Below, in pieces: positions 16,735-25,546 of a stretch of 64,000 nt of DNA (position 1 is the first letter of the stretch; each line of letters starts with the position of its first letter). The notes under the pieces are model-generated. The model did not search any database. It was not told where the DNA came from and was given only the letters and a program-made list of their open reading frames with translations. The translations under genes and the position numbers were made by a program. This DNA is from an uncultured Duncaniella sp. (lineage in GTDB: Bacteria; Bacteroidota; Bacteroidia; Bacteroidales; Muribaculaceae), in assembly GCA_910586665.1 (NCBI GenBank), contig CAJUIX010000006.1, positions 89,904 to 153,903 on the forward strand, given 5' to 3'.

Positions 16735-16742
16735 TATCTTTG
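16735..16742 (+). promoter_or_regulatory. Promoter -7 element for the blaI-M56 operon
   Basis: TATCTTTG, exact TAnnTTTG; TTG at 16712-16714 gives a 20-nt spacer. About 80 nt upstream of the blaI ATG. Confidence 0.65.
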
Positions 16743-16821
16743 CGGTAGCAAGCGGGAATGCTTGCTGCCGCAAAAATTTTGCGTACAATATAAATTACTC
16801 ACTCAAAAAACTTATAAATTT

Positions 16822-17220
16822 ATGAAAGCCGGACGTAAAAGACAGTTAATCACAGAGAAAGAATTAGTGTTGATGCAGATGCTATGGGAGCGAGGACCAT
16901 TGTTTGTTCGCGAGATGGTTGAGCTTTATCCCGAACCCAAGCCTCATTTCAACACACTCTCGACCACAATCCGCATCCTGGAGGAGAAAGGACATGTGGG
17001 GCATGAGGTGTTTGGTCCAACACATCGTTATTATGCCATTGCAAAGAAGGATGACTTCCGCCAGAAGTCGGTAGCACGCCTCGTCAGCGACTATTTCAAC
17101 AATTCTTACAAAAATGCTGTCTCAGCGCTTGTCGAGGAGGAGAAGATCTCTGTCGACGAGCTTCGCGAGATTATTGACCTCGTGGAGAGCAAGAATAAAT
17201 CAGGGGAGGCCCAGGCATAA
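16822..17220 (+). CDS. BlaI/MecI-family transcriptional repressor
   Basis: 132 residues from the ATG at 16822. Winged-helix N-terminal domain: LITEKELVLMQMLWERGPLF, then HFNTLSTTIRILEEKGHVGH (recognition helix and wing); the C-terminal part is the helical dimerisation region (KSVARLVSDYFNNSYKNAVSALVEEEKIS) that is normally cleaved on induction. In BlaI/MecI systems the partner membrane protease triggers repressor loss. The M56 gene follows 81 nt downstream, and two palindromes overlap its promoter, so autoregulation is likely. It is unlikely to control a beta-lactamase here, since none is present. Confidence 0.88.
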   Translation: MKAGRKRQLITEKELVLMQMLWERGPLFVREMVELYPEPKPHFNTLSTTIRILEEKGHVGHEVFGPTHRYYAIAKKDDFRQKSVARLVSDYFNNSYKNAVSALVEEEKISVDELREIIDLVESKNKSGEAQA

Positions 17221-17301
17221 GGGCCTCCTCCATCTCCTCACAACCCCTTCATCACAGTTTCTCTATTGCCCACCAATCACATTATCCCCTCTCTTTAGCC
17301 A

Positions 17302-19137
17302 ATGGGTGCCTTATTGTCATATTCAATCTATAGCTCCATACTCCTGTCGATACTCTATCTTTCCTATAAATGGGTGCTGGCAGGGGAGAACCAGTTGCGC
17401 TTCAACCGCGCGGTGCTGTGGAGCATCTATGTGGTGTCGCTCGCAGCTCTTCCGCTCAGCGGTCTGCTCGAGTCTTTGCAGCATGTCCAGTCCGTGCCCC
17501 TTGCGCCGATAGATTTTGAAAATCTCGCTGTGACAGAGGTCCCTTATACGGATTATGTCGAAGAGGAAGTTCCGCGGCAGCCGCTGTATCTCACCGTCAT
17601 GCTCTGGCTCTATCTTGCGGGCATGGTCGCGGTGTTGTGTCAGACTCTGGGGATTGCCATTCGCCTGGGACGGATTATTTCGCGGGGAGTGACTGTCGAG
17701 GAGGGGCGTTTCCGCGTCATAGTGATCGACGATGAGGGGATTGCTCCTTTCAGTTGGTGCCGCTATGTTGTCATGTCGCGTCGCGATTGGGAGGAGAACG
17801 GCCGCATGATTCTTACGCATGAGTTGCAGCATCTCGGGCTGCGCCATTGGATTGATTTGCTCGTAGCGCAGCTCGTCGGGATTTTCCAGTGGTACAATCC
17901 TGCCGCATGGTTGATGCGCGAGGAGTTGAAGGCCGTCCATGAGTACCAGGCCGACCGCGCCGTGCTTGAATCGGGCGTTGGCGCGAGGGACTATCAGATG
18001 CTGCTGATTCGCAAGGCCGTCGGGGCGAAGTTTCCCTCATTGGCCAACAGTCTCAACCATAGTAAGCTCAAGAAACGCATCACCATGATGTATGCCGGGC
18101 GCACATCCGCGCGGCGCCGTCTGCGCGGGCTCCTGCTCCTGCCGGCGCTCGGGGTGGCCATAGCCCTTACTGGCTTCTCGGTAGTGGCATCGGTGATATC
18201 AGACACTGCTTCGGCTGAATTTATGTCGGACAGTGATTTGTCGGAGACCCTTTTGAAAGAGGCTGGGCCTGTCGAACCTGTTATGGATGAGGCTGTTCCT
18301 GCCGAGGAGGTTTCTATTGTTTCCACTTCCGCGACTAAAGCCGCTGTTGAAGAGAGAGGTGGGGGCGCCGAGGTTAAAAAAGATGTCCCGCCGCCGGTTT
18401 TGAGGAATGAGGCAGGCGAGGCTGAGGAGCCGGCGTTGCTTGCTGCTTCCGAAGCAAGCCCGAAAGTAGCTGCCGAGTCTGGGACTGTCGCCGAGCCGGC
18501 ACCCGAACCTTCGGTGCAACAGCCTTCGGCCGCCGCTCACTTTGAAGGCAATGTCGAGAAAGTGCTTACAGTCGTTGAGAAGAAGCCCAGGTTCCCGGGA
18601 GGGGAAAAAGAGTTGCTTAAATATGTGAGTCGGAATATCCGTTATCCCCTCGAGGCTCAGAAGAATAATATCCAGGGGCGCGTCGTGGTCCAGTTCGTTG
18701 TCAAGAATGACGGCAGCATAGGCCCTGTCAGGGTGATACGTCATAATGATCCGCTTCTTGATGAGGAGGCAGTCAGGGTGGTGAAGAGTCTCCCGTCGTT
18801 CATCCCCGGAGAGCTTAACGGCGAGCCTGTCTCCGTGTGGTACACACTTCCTGTCTCTTTCAAGCTTAAAGACGATGTCCCCGCAGAGGTTAAGAAGCTG
18901 AAAGAGGAGACGAAAATCCTCAGTTATGAGTCGCATAGTGACGGGACTACCAAAAAGATAGTCCTAAGTGGCAGGAAGCTTCTGTCTGACAGCGTCGATA
19001 TTTATATTGATGGCAAACCTTATAAAGGAAATCTTGACAATGTCAATCCGTCACAGATAGCCTCTATTGATGTATGGAGAAAGCCAAGATCTGTCATACA
19101 CATAAAAATGAAGGAATTTTCAGACAGTAGCTTATAA
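17302..19137 (+). CDS. M56 (BlaR1-type) membrane protease with TonB domain and plug-like tail
   Basis: 611 residues. Membrane segments at ~4-26, 36-57, 97-125 and 275-298. The gluzincin motif HELQH is at 173-177 with HEYQAD at 213-218 as the further ligand site. After the last membrane segment comes a ~120-residue Ala/Glu/Pro-rich periplasmic linker, then a TonB C-terminal domain at ~428-522 (FPGGEKELLKYVSRNIRYP, GRVVVQFVVKNDGSI, VWYTLPVSFKL). The final ~45 residues (IYIDGKPYKG, NPSQIASIDVWRK, SVIHIKMK) look like the end of a TonB-receptor plug. BlaR1 relatives sense an envelope signal and cleave the repressor; the TonB and plug-like parts suggest contact with outer-membrane receptors. The signal is unknown. 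GLPGLI gene follows 35 nt later. Confidence 0.88.
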   Translation: MGALLSYSIYSSILLSILYLSYKWVLAGENQLRFNRAVLWSIYVVSLAALPLSGLLESLQHVQSVPLAPIDFENLAVTEVPYTDYVEEEVPRQPLYLTVMLWLYLAGMVAVLCQTLGIAIRLGRIISRGVTVEEGRFRVIVIDDEGIAPFSWCRYVVMSRRDWEENGRMILTHELQHLGLRHWIDLLVAQLVGIFQWYNPAAWLMREELKAVHEYQADRAVLESGVGARDYQMLLIRKAVGAKFPSLANSLNHSKLKKRITMMYAGRTSARRRLRGLLLLPALGVAIALTGFSVVASVISDTASAEFMSDSDLSETLLKEAGPVEPVMDEAVPAEEVSIVSTSATKAAVEERGGGAEVKKDVPPPVLRNEAGEAEEPALLAASEASPKVAAESGTVAEPAPEPSVQQPSAAAHFEGNVEKVLTVVEKKPRFPGGEKELLKYVSRNIRYPLEAQKNNIQGRVVVQFVVKNDGSIGPVRVIRHNDPLLDEEAVRVVKSLPSFIPGELNGEPVSVWYTLPVSFKLKDDVPAEVKKLKEETKILSYESHSDGTTKKIVLSGRKLLSDSVDIYIDGKPYKGNLDNVNPSQIASIDVWRKPRSVIHIKMKEFSDSSL

Positions 19138-19172
19138 AAATAATCTAAACAACATTTAATCAAACTATTATT

Positions 19173-20075
19173 ATGTCAAAATCCATATCGGCAGCAGTGC
19201 TGGTAGCACTCGTCATGTCCCTCTCAGCCAGCGGACAGGATGTAAAAGTCATTGGAAGCGGCTCTGGTTCGAAGCCAAAGTCGCAGGTCGCTGTGAAACC
19301 TAAGGGTTATGACCGCCTCGGTACGGCTGACTATGAATGTATCTATGCCTACGACGTCGTGGCTACTAAGAAAAACGGTGAGAAGGCCGACGAGCGATAT
19401 GCTACAATCCTCCAGTTCAGCCCTTCGCTTGCAAAGTTTACAGATATGTCCTCTTTCCTCACAGATTCCGTGGCCTCACAGTCTGGAATCAATGTGAATA
19501 TGACCGACCTTAACGAGAAATACGGCAGGGGAGAATTTTTCTTCACCGGCGAGGTCTATCAGAACTCTCCCGAGGGGAAGACGACCTATATCGACGTAAT
19601 CACGCCCAATACAGTCAAGTATGAGGAAGATTTTGCGCCCTTCGGGTGGTCGCTTGAGGAAGATACGCTGACAGTATGCGGTTATCCATGTATGAAAGCT
19701 ACCTGTGAGTACGGAGGGCGGCAGTGGACAGCATGGTTTACGGAAGAGATTCCTGCCTCTTTCGGCCCTTGGAAATTTTCAGGTCTCCCCGGACTGATAT
19801 TGAAGGTTGCCGACAGCGAGGGTGTGCACACCTTTACTGCTACCGCCTTCCGCAAGGCATCGGATGAGATTGTCCGCGTGCAGAATAGCGAGGTGCAATC
19901 GACTTCGCGCGAGAAGTTTATAAAGAACAAGGCTTACTTTGAGGAGAAGCCTATGGAGAGAATCCCCGTTGAGAGTATCCGTGATATCACGGTCTTCAAG
20001 GGCGGTGCAATAATGGTCAACGGTGTCCGTCTGCCAAAGCGCACCAACGGTTATACCCCTATCGAACTGGAATAA
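19173..20075 (+). CDS. GLPGLI family protein
   Basis: 300 residues. Signal peptide (MSKSISAAVLVALVMSLSASGQ), then a beta-rich exported protein with the family signature SGLPGLILKVAD (GLPGLI at residues 204-209) preceded by PASFGPWKF, which is the classic context (family TIGR01200). Members occur in Bacteroidetes and have no established biochemical function; they are often next to TonB-receptor-like outer-membrane proteins, as here (3-nt gap to the next gene). Its place behind the M56 gene suggests it belongs to the same regulated unit. Confidence 0.9.
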   Translation: MSKSISAAVLVALVMSLSASGQDVKVIGSGSGSKPKSQVAVKPKGYDRLGTADYECIYAYDVVATKKNGEKADERYATILQFSPSLAKFTDMSSFLTDSVASQSGINVNMTDLNEKYGRGEFFFTGEVYQNSPEGKTTYIDVITPNTVKYEEDFAPFGWSLEEDTLTVCGYPCMKATCEYGGRQWTAWFTEEIPASFGPWKFSGLPGLILKVADSEGVHTFTATAFRKASDEIVRVQNSEVQSTSREKFIKNKAYFEEKPMERIPVESIRDITVFKGGAIMVNGVRLPKRTNGYTPIELE

Positions 20076-20078
20076 TCT

Positions 20079-22676
20079 ATGATGAGGCATATCATTTCCG
20101 CGCTTCTTGTATTCGTCGGTGCCGTCAATGTAATCGGTCAGGTAAGTGTGACGGGTTGCATGTATGATTCGGAGACAGGCGAGCGGCTTCCGGGAGTAGT
20201 GGTCAGGGCTTACTCAGGCGGACGCCTTAAAGCCTTTGCTACAGCTAAGACCGACGGCAAGTACACGCTCAGGATTCCGGCTATTGCCGTCGACTCCGTC
20301 GAGTTGCGCCTCCAGTGCATCGGCTATGAGAAGCAGCAGATGATGATTGCCAACCGAACAGCCGTCCATGATTTCCGGCTCAGTCCATCGGCCACTGCCT
20401 TGCGCGAGGTGCAGGTGAGCATCCCGCGCATAAAGCAGGTGGGCGACACCCTCACATACAATCTTGCCTCCTATCTTGGCAAGGGTGACGTCACGCTTGA
20501 GGACGGCTTGAAGAAACTTCCGGGTGTCGAGGTCGAGAGCAGCGGTAAAATTAACTTTCAGGGGCGCGGGATAAGCAATTTCTATATCGAAGGTATGGAT
20601 ATGCTGGGAGGACGTTACAACCAGGCGACACGCAATCTTCCGGCTAACTATGTCACTGATGTGGAGGTGCTCAACAATCACCATGACGCAAAAATTGACA
20701 AGGAGAAGCATACCGACGACGTGGCTATAAATGTCAAGCTCAAATCAAAAGTCAAATTCAAGCCCGTGGGAACGAGAGAGATGCTCGTCGGATATGGCGA
20801 CAAGTGGCTTTACCGTCTCGCAAACACGAGCATGATGTTTACTCCTCAATTTCAGTGCCTGCTCTCGATGAAGGGTGGCAACTTCAACCGCTTCGCACTT
20901 GGCGAACTGACTGAGCATTTCGTCATTGGTCGCTATTCCGGCTCTAAGGAGGGCCTTGCTGCGCGCTTCCTTGGTTCGCCGGGGGGTGGCAAGCCCCCCA
21001 TGAAGGCTGACCGCTATATCTCGCCCAACGACTGTAGCGTCAGTGCCAACTTTATGCGTAAGTTTGATGACGACCGCTCGCTGAAGGTAAATGCCTCCTA
21101 CGCCTACAGCTCGACTGACTATGGCTACTCTCAGACGAGTGAATATTATGCCGGAGAGAGTGCCGTCGTAGTCAAAGAGCATAGCTATCCCGGTTCGCGT
21201 GTCAACAAGCCCTCACTTGACCTCGACTATCGCGAGAATGGCGAGAGCCGTTATGTGGCCAACCGTTTTTCAGCCTCCGCAATATTCCAAAGAGATGATT
21301 TCAACACGCTTAGCGAGGGGCTTGACCTGCGACAGAGGCGGTCGCTCGATGTCTTCGATGTCAGCAACGATTTCTCGTGGCGCATAAAATCTGGTGGTCG
21401 CGACTGGAGCCTCGGACTCAATCTTGCTTACAATAATTCTCCTGAAACAGACCTCCGCGTCACCTCTGTCACCGACCCCTCACTGTCTGCTGTGCAGACC
21501 ATGTCGGGTTCCCGCTTCTACAGCAGGGTCGGTGCCAGTACCAACATCAGCTATGGAGGCTGGAGGATATACTTACCGATTAATGCTGAGTTTACTGCCG
21601 ACCGTATCAAGAGTGCGCTCGATGCTGTAGCGTCGGTCAATGACGTCATGGGCAACACTCTTCGCTTAGGAGTCTCTCCTAATTTCGAGTACACTGCTCC
21701 GGCACGGCGCTTCGAACTGTCGGGTAGCATTTCTGTCGGCCTGCTCTCTTTTCATGGTCATAATAAGCATGGCGAGGGTAGGGCGGAGTATGACCGTCCA
21801 TATCTGAATCCGAGGCTCAGGATGAAATACAGTTTCAATCCTAATTTTGCCCTCCTTCTCAATTCTGATTTTTCGGAGAGCATCGGCGACGTGCTTAACC
21901 TTCTTACCGAGCCGGTCATGACATCGTGGCGCAGCCGCAGGGCTTCGTCGGGCATACTCGCGCGCGACAAGGTCTTCTCCTCTGGACTCGGAATTGATTT
22001 TAAGAAACCGATGGAGTTATGGTTTGCCAAGGCTGACGTTAGATATAGCGACACACGTCGAAATATCCTCGGCTCTCAGTTCGTCACCTCCTCCCAGGTC
22101 TCTGTCAGCGGCCTGGCCGCTGACAACTCTTCGAAATCATTCCGTAGTAGCCTGTCTGTGACCAAGCATGTTATAGGTATTGGCGGTAAATTTACTATTT
22201 CCGGCAACTATTTGTGGTCACAGAGCGAAATTATGCAGCAGGAGAGGGTGATTCCCTACTTCGGACGCTCATTTTCACTTTCCTCGCGCATTGTGCTGGC
22301 TCCCTGGAAGTGGTCGGAGCTTAATACGGATGTTTCCTTCTCGAAAAACTATAGCCGCTATCTCACCGTGCGTGAGTCGTATGACATGCTTGGCTGCAAT
22401 GTCAAGCTATCAGTCTTTCCCGCTGCAGGTTGGGAGATATTCGGTGTGGATGAGTATATGCGCAAGCAGCTTGCCGACGGCCGACGCAAGAATTTCTCGC
22501 TCTTTGACCTTGGTGTGAGCTATAAATATGAAAAATTCAAGTTTACGTTGCGAGCCGACAATCTGCTTGACACCCGTGACTATTATTATTCAGTCTATGG
22601 CGGCCTCGACACCTATTCATATAGCTATACCCTCCGCCCGCGCACGTTCAGTCTCGCTGTGACAATAACAAGATAA
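20079..22676 (+). CDS. TonB-receptor-like outer-membrane protein with carboxypeptidase-like domain
   Basis: 865 residues. Signal peptide (MMRHIISALLVFVGAVNVIGQ), a carboxypeptidase-regulatory-like (CNA_B-type) domain at ~23-110 (VSVTGCMYDSETGERLPGV, DGKYTLRIPA), a plug-like region (~120-220: GDTLTYNLASYLGKGDVTLE, LKKLPGVEVESSGKINFQG, YIEGMDMLGGRYNQATRN) and a long beta-barrel to the C-terminus (RPRTFSLAVTITR). No clear TonB box was seen. This architecture is typical of the barrel proteins that accompany GLPGLI proteins. Start: the ATGATG at 20079 is 3 nt after the GLPGLI stop, so translation is probably coupled. Confidence 0.82.
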   Translation: MMRHIISALLVFVGAVNVIGQVSVTGCMYDSETGERLPGVVVRAYSGGRLKAFATAKTDGKYTLRIPAIAVDSVELRLQCIGYEKQQMMIANRTAVHDFRLSPSATALREVQVSIPRIKQVGDTLTYNLASYLGKGDVTLEDGLKKLPGVEVESSGKINFQGRGISNFYIEGMDMLGGRYNQATRNLPANYVTDVEVLNNHHDAKIDKEKHTDDVAINVKLKSKVKFKPVGTREMLVGYGDKWLYRLANTSMMFTPQFQCLLSMKGGNFNRFALGELTEHFVIGRYSGSKEGLAARFLGSPGGGKPPMKADRYISPNDCSVSANFMRKFDDDRSLKVNASYAYSSTDYGYSQTSEYYAGESAVVVKEHSYPGSRVNKPSLDLDYRENGESRYVANRFSASAIFQRDDFNTLSEGLDLRQRRSLDVFDVSNDFSWRIKSGGRDWSLGLNLAYNNSPETDLRVTSVTDPSLSAVQTMSGSRFYSRVGASTNISYGGWRIYLPINAEFTADRIKSALDAVASVNDVMGNTLRLGVSPNFEYTAPARRFELSGSISVGLLSFHGHNKHGEGRAEYDRPYLNPRLRMKYSFNPNFALLLNSDFSESIGDVLNLLTEPVMTSWRSRRASSGILARDKVFSSGLGIDFKKPMELWFAKADVRYSDTRRNILGSQFVTSSQVSVSGLAADNSSKSFRSSLSVTKHVIGIGGKFTISGNYLWSQSEIMQQERVIPYFGRSFSLSSRIVLAPWKWSELNTDVSFSKNYSRYLTVRESYDMLGCNVKLSVFPAAGWEIFGVDEYMRKQLADGRRKNFSLFDLGVSYKYEKFKFTLRADNLLDTRDYYYSVYGGLDTYSYSYTLRPRTFSLAVTITR

Positions 22677-22733
22677 GCCTGATGTTTAAGAATTTTTAAT
22701 GTAGGTGTGCGCGATTCAGGCTCATCATCGTGC

Positions 22734-22741
22734 TACCTTTG
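22734..22741 (+). promoter_or_regulatory. Promoter -7 element, near-leaderless, for the radical-SAM gene
   Basis: TACCTTTG, exact TAnnTTTG, ends only 7 nt before the ATG at 22749; the mRNA would start within a few bases of the start codon. Confidence 0.6.
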
Positions 22742-22748
22742 CGGCATT

Positions 22749-24020
22749 ATGACTGAAGCAACACTTGAAAAACTGAAAATTCTGGCTGCGGCTGCAAAGT
22801 ATGATGTGTCATGCTCATCAAGCGGTACTGTGCGCCGAAACGACGGCAAGGGTGTGGGCAATACCGTGGGAGGGATAGGTATATGCCATAGTTTTGCCGC
22901 CGACGGACGCTGCATTGCCCTTCTGAAAGTGATGCTGACCAACTATTGCAAGTATGATTGCGCTTATTGCATCAACCGTCGTAGCAACGACATTCCGCGA
23001 GCCACCCTGTCGGTGTCGGAGGTGGTCGACATCACGATGGAGTTCTATCGGCGCAACTATATCGAGGGACTGTTTCTCAGTTCGGGAGTGGTGCGCAATC
23101 CTGATTATACTATGGAGCGCCTCGCGAGGATAGCGAAGGATCTGAGGGAGGTTCATCGCTTCAACGGCTACATTCATCTGAAGAGTATCCCGGGAGCTTC
23201 GCGTGAGCTGGTGATCCTGGCCGGGCGCTATGCCGACCGAATGAGTGTCAATGTCGAGATTCCGAGGGAGGAGAGTCTGAAATATCTTGCGCCGGAGAAG
23301 GATCATAAGAGTATCTACGAGCCTATGGGCTACATTCGCCAGGGTGCGCTCCAGTGTCAGGAGGACAGGAAGACAATGCGCCACGTCCCGCGATTCGTGC
23401 CTGCGGGACAGAGTACGCAGATGATTGTCGGGGCTTCAGCCGACACTGACCGCGACATCCTGCTGACCTCGTCGGCTCTCTATGGGATGCCGACCATGCG
23501 TCGTGTCTATTATTCCGGTTATGTCGCTGTCAACAGTTATGATTCCCGTCTCCCGGCGTTAAAACAGCCGCCCCTTGTGCGTGAAAACCGTCTTTATCAG
23601 GCCGACTGGCTGATGAGGTTCTATAAATTTCGCGCTGACGAGATTGCCGACGAGAGCAATCCTAATCTCGACCTCGAGGTTGATCCAAAACTCGGCTGGG
23701 CTTTGCGTCATCCCGAGGCCTTCCCGGTTGATATCAACCGTGCGCCCTACGAGATGATACTGCGTGTGCCGGGAATAGGTGTTCGCTCTGCCGCCCTTAT
23801 CATCAATGCACGCCGCTTTCGTCATCTCTGTTCCTCACACTTGTCTAAAATAGGTGTCGCCATGAAGCGTGCCAAGTATTTTATCACCTGTGGCGAGCTT
23901 ACAACCGCGTCCATTGCCGACAGCTCCCCTGAATATGTCAGGAGTATCCTTGTGGCCAAGAAGCATAAGGGGGAGAGTCCCTTGCAGTTGTCGTTTGATT
24001 TCGGAGACGGGCAGTCATGA
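22749..24020 (+). CDS. Putative DNA modification/repair radical SAM protein
   Basis: 423 residues from the ATG at 22749; an upstream in-frame start at 22707 would overlap the promoter and is rejected. Radical SAM cluster motif NYCKYDCAYCINRR (Cys67, Cys71, Cys74: C-x3-C-x2-C) followed by the TIM-barrel. The C-terminal part has a helix-hairpin-helix-like MILRVPGIGVRSAALIINAR (about residues 336-356), which suggests nucleic-acid binding. This matches the family annotated as putative DNA modification/repair radical SAM (TIGR03916), known to be adjacent to a DUF4130 protein, as here with a 4-nt ATGA overlap. The reaction is unknown. Confidence 0.85.
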   Translation: MTEATLEKLKILAAAAKYDVSCSSSGTVRRNDGKGVGNTVGGIGICHSFAADGRCIALLKVMLTNYCKYDCAYCINRRSNDIPRATLSVSEVVDITMEFYRRNYIEGLFLSSGVVRNPDYTMERLARIAKDLREVHRFNGYIHLKSIPGASRELVILAGRYADRMSVNVEIPREESLKYLAPEKDHKSIYEPMGYIRQGALQCQEDRKTMRHVPRFVPAGQSTQMIVGASADTDRDILLTSSALYGMPTMRRVYYSGYVAVNSYDSRLPALKQPPLVRENRLYQADWLMRFYKFRADEIADESNPNLDLEVDPKLGWALRHPEAFPVDINRAPYEMILRVPGIGVRSAALIINARRFRHLCSSHLSKIGVAMKRAKYFITCGELTTASIADSSPEYVRSILVAKKHKGESPLQLSFDFGDGQS

Positions 24021-24781
24021 TAGTCTATAGTTTCGACGGAAGTTTCGATGGGATGTTAAGCTCCGTATTTGATTCCTTTCTGCGAAAGGAGCGTCCCGAC
24101 ATGCTCCTTGCTCCCGAAGGAGAGAGGCCGTTGTTCTATGATGTGCTCCATGAGGTAGTGACCGACGGAGAGAAGGCCTCCCGTGTGTGGCGCAAGGTGG
24201 AGCAGAAAGTATCGCGGACGGCGCGCTCTGCACTGACAGCCGCCTTTCTCACTGACAATGCAGACTTTCCTCTCCATGCCCTACGTTTTATCAGCCGGGC
24301 CGTGACTTCGGATGCACCTGTCGAGACTGACTTTTCTGACCCGGCTGTGCTGGCGCTCTTGAAAGAGGCGCGGAGAGTCAGGGGGGAGGCTCACAGGCTT
24401 CTACAATTCATTAGGTTTCAGAAAGCTGTCGACGGGACATATTTTTCAATGGTGGAGCCGATTTTCGACGTACTTCCTTTCGCAGTTAGTCATTTCACTG
24501 ACCGTTTTTCCGACCAGCCTTTCATTATCTATGACCGTGTGCGGGACTACGGCTACCATTACGACGGAAAGGATGTGGCAAGGATTATTCTCAGCTCCGA
24601 CAGCTATCATATGTCGACCGGGCGCCTCTCGGATGAGATTGCAGCTCCCGACGAGAAGCTATACCAGCAGCTGTGGCGCGCCTATGTGAAGCACATTGCC
24701 ATCACTGAGCGCTTCAATCCCCGCAAGCAGCGTCAGGACATGCCGGTGAGATACTGGAAATATCTCACTGAGATGCAGTGA
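24017..24781 (+). CDS. DUF4130 family putative DNA-metabolism protein
   Basis: 254 residues. Starts MIVYSFDGSFDGMLSSVFDS and includes ARRVRGEAHRLLQFIRFQ, YFSMVEPIFDVLPFAVSHF and HFTDRFSDQPFIIYDR, features of the TIGR03915/DUF4130 family. In other bacteria this domain is fused to uracil-DNA-glycosylase-like domains; here it stands alone next to the radical-SAM partner, overlapping it by 4 nt, so the two probably work together. Biochemistry unknown. Confidence 0.82.
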   Translation: MIVYSFDGSFDGMLSSVFDSFLRKERPDMLLAPEGERPLFYDVLHEVVTDGEKASRVWRKVEQKVSRTARSALTAAFLTDNADFPLHALRFISRAVTSDAPVETDFSDPAVLALLKEARRVRGEAHRLLQFIRFQKAVDGTYFSMVEPIFDVLPFAVSHFTDRFSDQPFIIYDRVRDYGYHYDGKDVARIILSSDSYHMSTGRLSDEIAAPDEKLYQQLWRAYVKHIAITERFNPRKQRQDMPVRYWKYLTEMQ

Positions 24782-24842
24782 TAGAAATATGATTTGAGAA
24801 ACGTTTTTTTGAAAGAAGCGTTTATATATCAAGTAGAATAGT

Positions 24843-24850
24843 TATCTTTG
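24843..24850 (+). promoter_or_regulatory. Promoter -7 element for the mntA-hepT pair
   Basis: TATCTTTG, exact TAnnTTTG, 20 nt before the mntA ATG at 24871. Confidence 0.6.
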
Positions 24851-24870
24851 CAAATGTAACAATACAGTCG

Positions 24871-25182
24871 ATGAAGTTAATCGAACATAATCTGCAACGA
24901 ATTTTCGAACTTTGCCGTAAGCACAAGGTGAAAACGCTCTCAGTCTTTGGCTCTATCCTAACGGATAGATTCAATGATGATAGTGATGTGGATTTGCTCG
25001 TCAATTTTGAGCCTCATGACCCTGATAGCTTTGAGTTTGATTATGTTACGAACTATTTTGACTTGCGTGACGGCCTGGAGAGGCTTTTTAGGCGTAAGGT
25101 TGATCTGATTGAAGAGGATGGGTTGCGAAACAAATACTTTATTCAGAATGTAAATCGTACTAAACAATTAATTTATGGCTGA
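24871..25182 (+). CDS. mntA: MNT-domain nucleotidyltransferase antitoxin
   Basis: 103 residues. Minimal nucleotidyltransferase: FGSILTDRFNDDSDVDLLV gives Gly27-Ser28 and the acidic pair Asp39/Asp41, and KVDLI supplies the third acid at Asp78. In characterised HEPN-MNT systems this protein AMPylates a Tyr of the HEPN toxin and so neutralises it. It overlaps hepT by 8 nt, the usual arrangement. The region is clearly AT-richer than the genes either side, a sign of recent acquisition. Confidence 0.88.
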   Translation: MKLIEHNLQRIFELCRKHKVKTLSVFGSILTDRFNDDSDVDLLVNFEPHDPDSFEFDYVTNYFDLRDGLERLFRRKVDLIEEDGLRNKYFIQNVNRTKQLIYG

Positions 25183-25522
25183 TGAATACATACTGACATG
25201 CCTGAATGATGTTATAGATGCTATAAATGATATGGAGGTCTGCTTTGCAGATTTTCCAAGACGGTATGATTTATTTGAAAAGAGTATACCATTAAGGTGT
25301 GTGGTTGAACGTAAGGTTGAAATAATGGGAGAAGCAATAAATCGTATAAAAAAGATTGCTCCCGATATTCAAATACCCAATGCAAGAGCTATAATAGATA
25401 CTCGTAATAGAATTATTCATTCTTATGATAATGTCAAGCCGGAATTTTTATGGGGCTTGGTGATACGTCATATCCCGATTCTAAAAAATGATATTGAGCG
25501 TCTTATTGCAGAGTTAGATTAA
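25175..25522 (+). CDS. hepT: HEPN-domain RNase toxin (HepT/DUF86)
   Basis: 115 residues, all-helical HEPN protein with the active-site motif RX4HXY intact: Arg77, His82, Tyr84 within TRNRIIHSYD. Known HepT toxins cleave RNA through R and H, and the Tyr is the AMPylation target of MntA. The LRCVVERKVEIMGEAINRI segment is a DUF86 hallmark. It is translated from a start inside the mntA end. Low GC codon use matches mntA and differs from the neighbours. Confidence 0.87.
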   Translation: MADEYILTCLNDVIDAINDMEVCFADFPRRYDLFEKSIPLRCVVERKVEIMGEAINRIKKIAPDIQIPNARAIIDTRNRIIHSYDNVKPEFLWGLVIRHIPILKNDIERLIAELD

Positions 25523-25546
25523 TTGGATTTTAGTCTTGTTTATTTT

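Noticed and set aside
25523..25546. Upstream TTG start for the patatin gene
   Set aside because: The extra eight residues are not family-like; the ATG at 25547 starts directly before the oxyanion motif.
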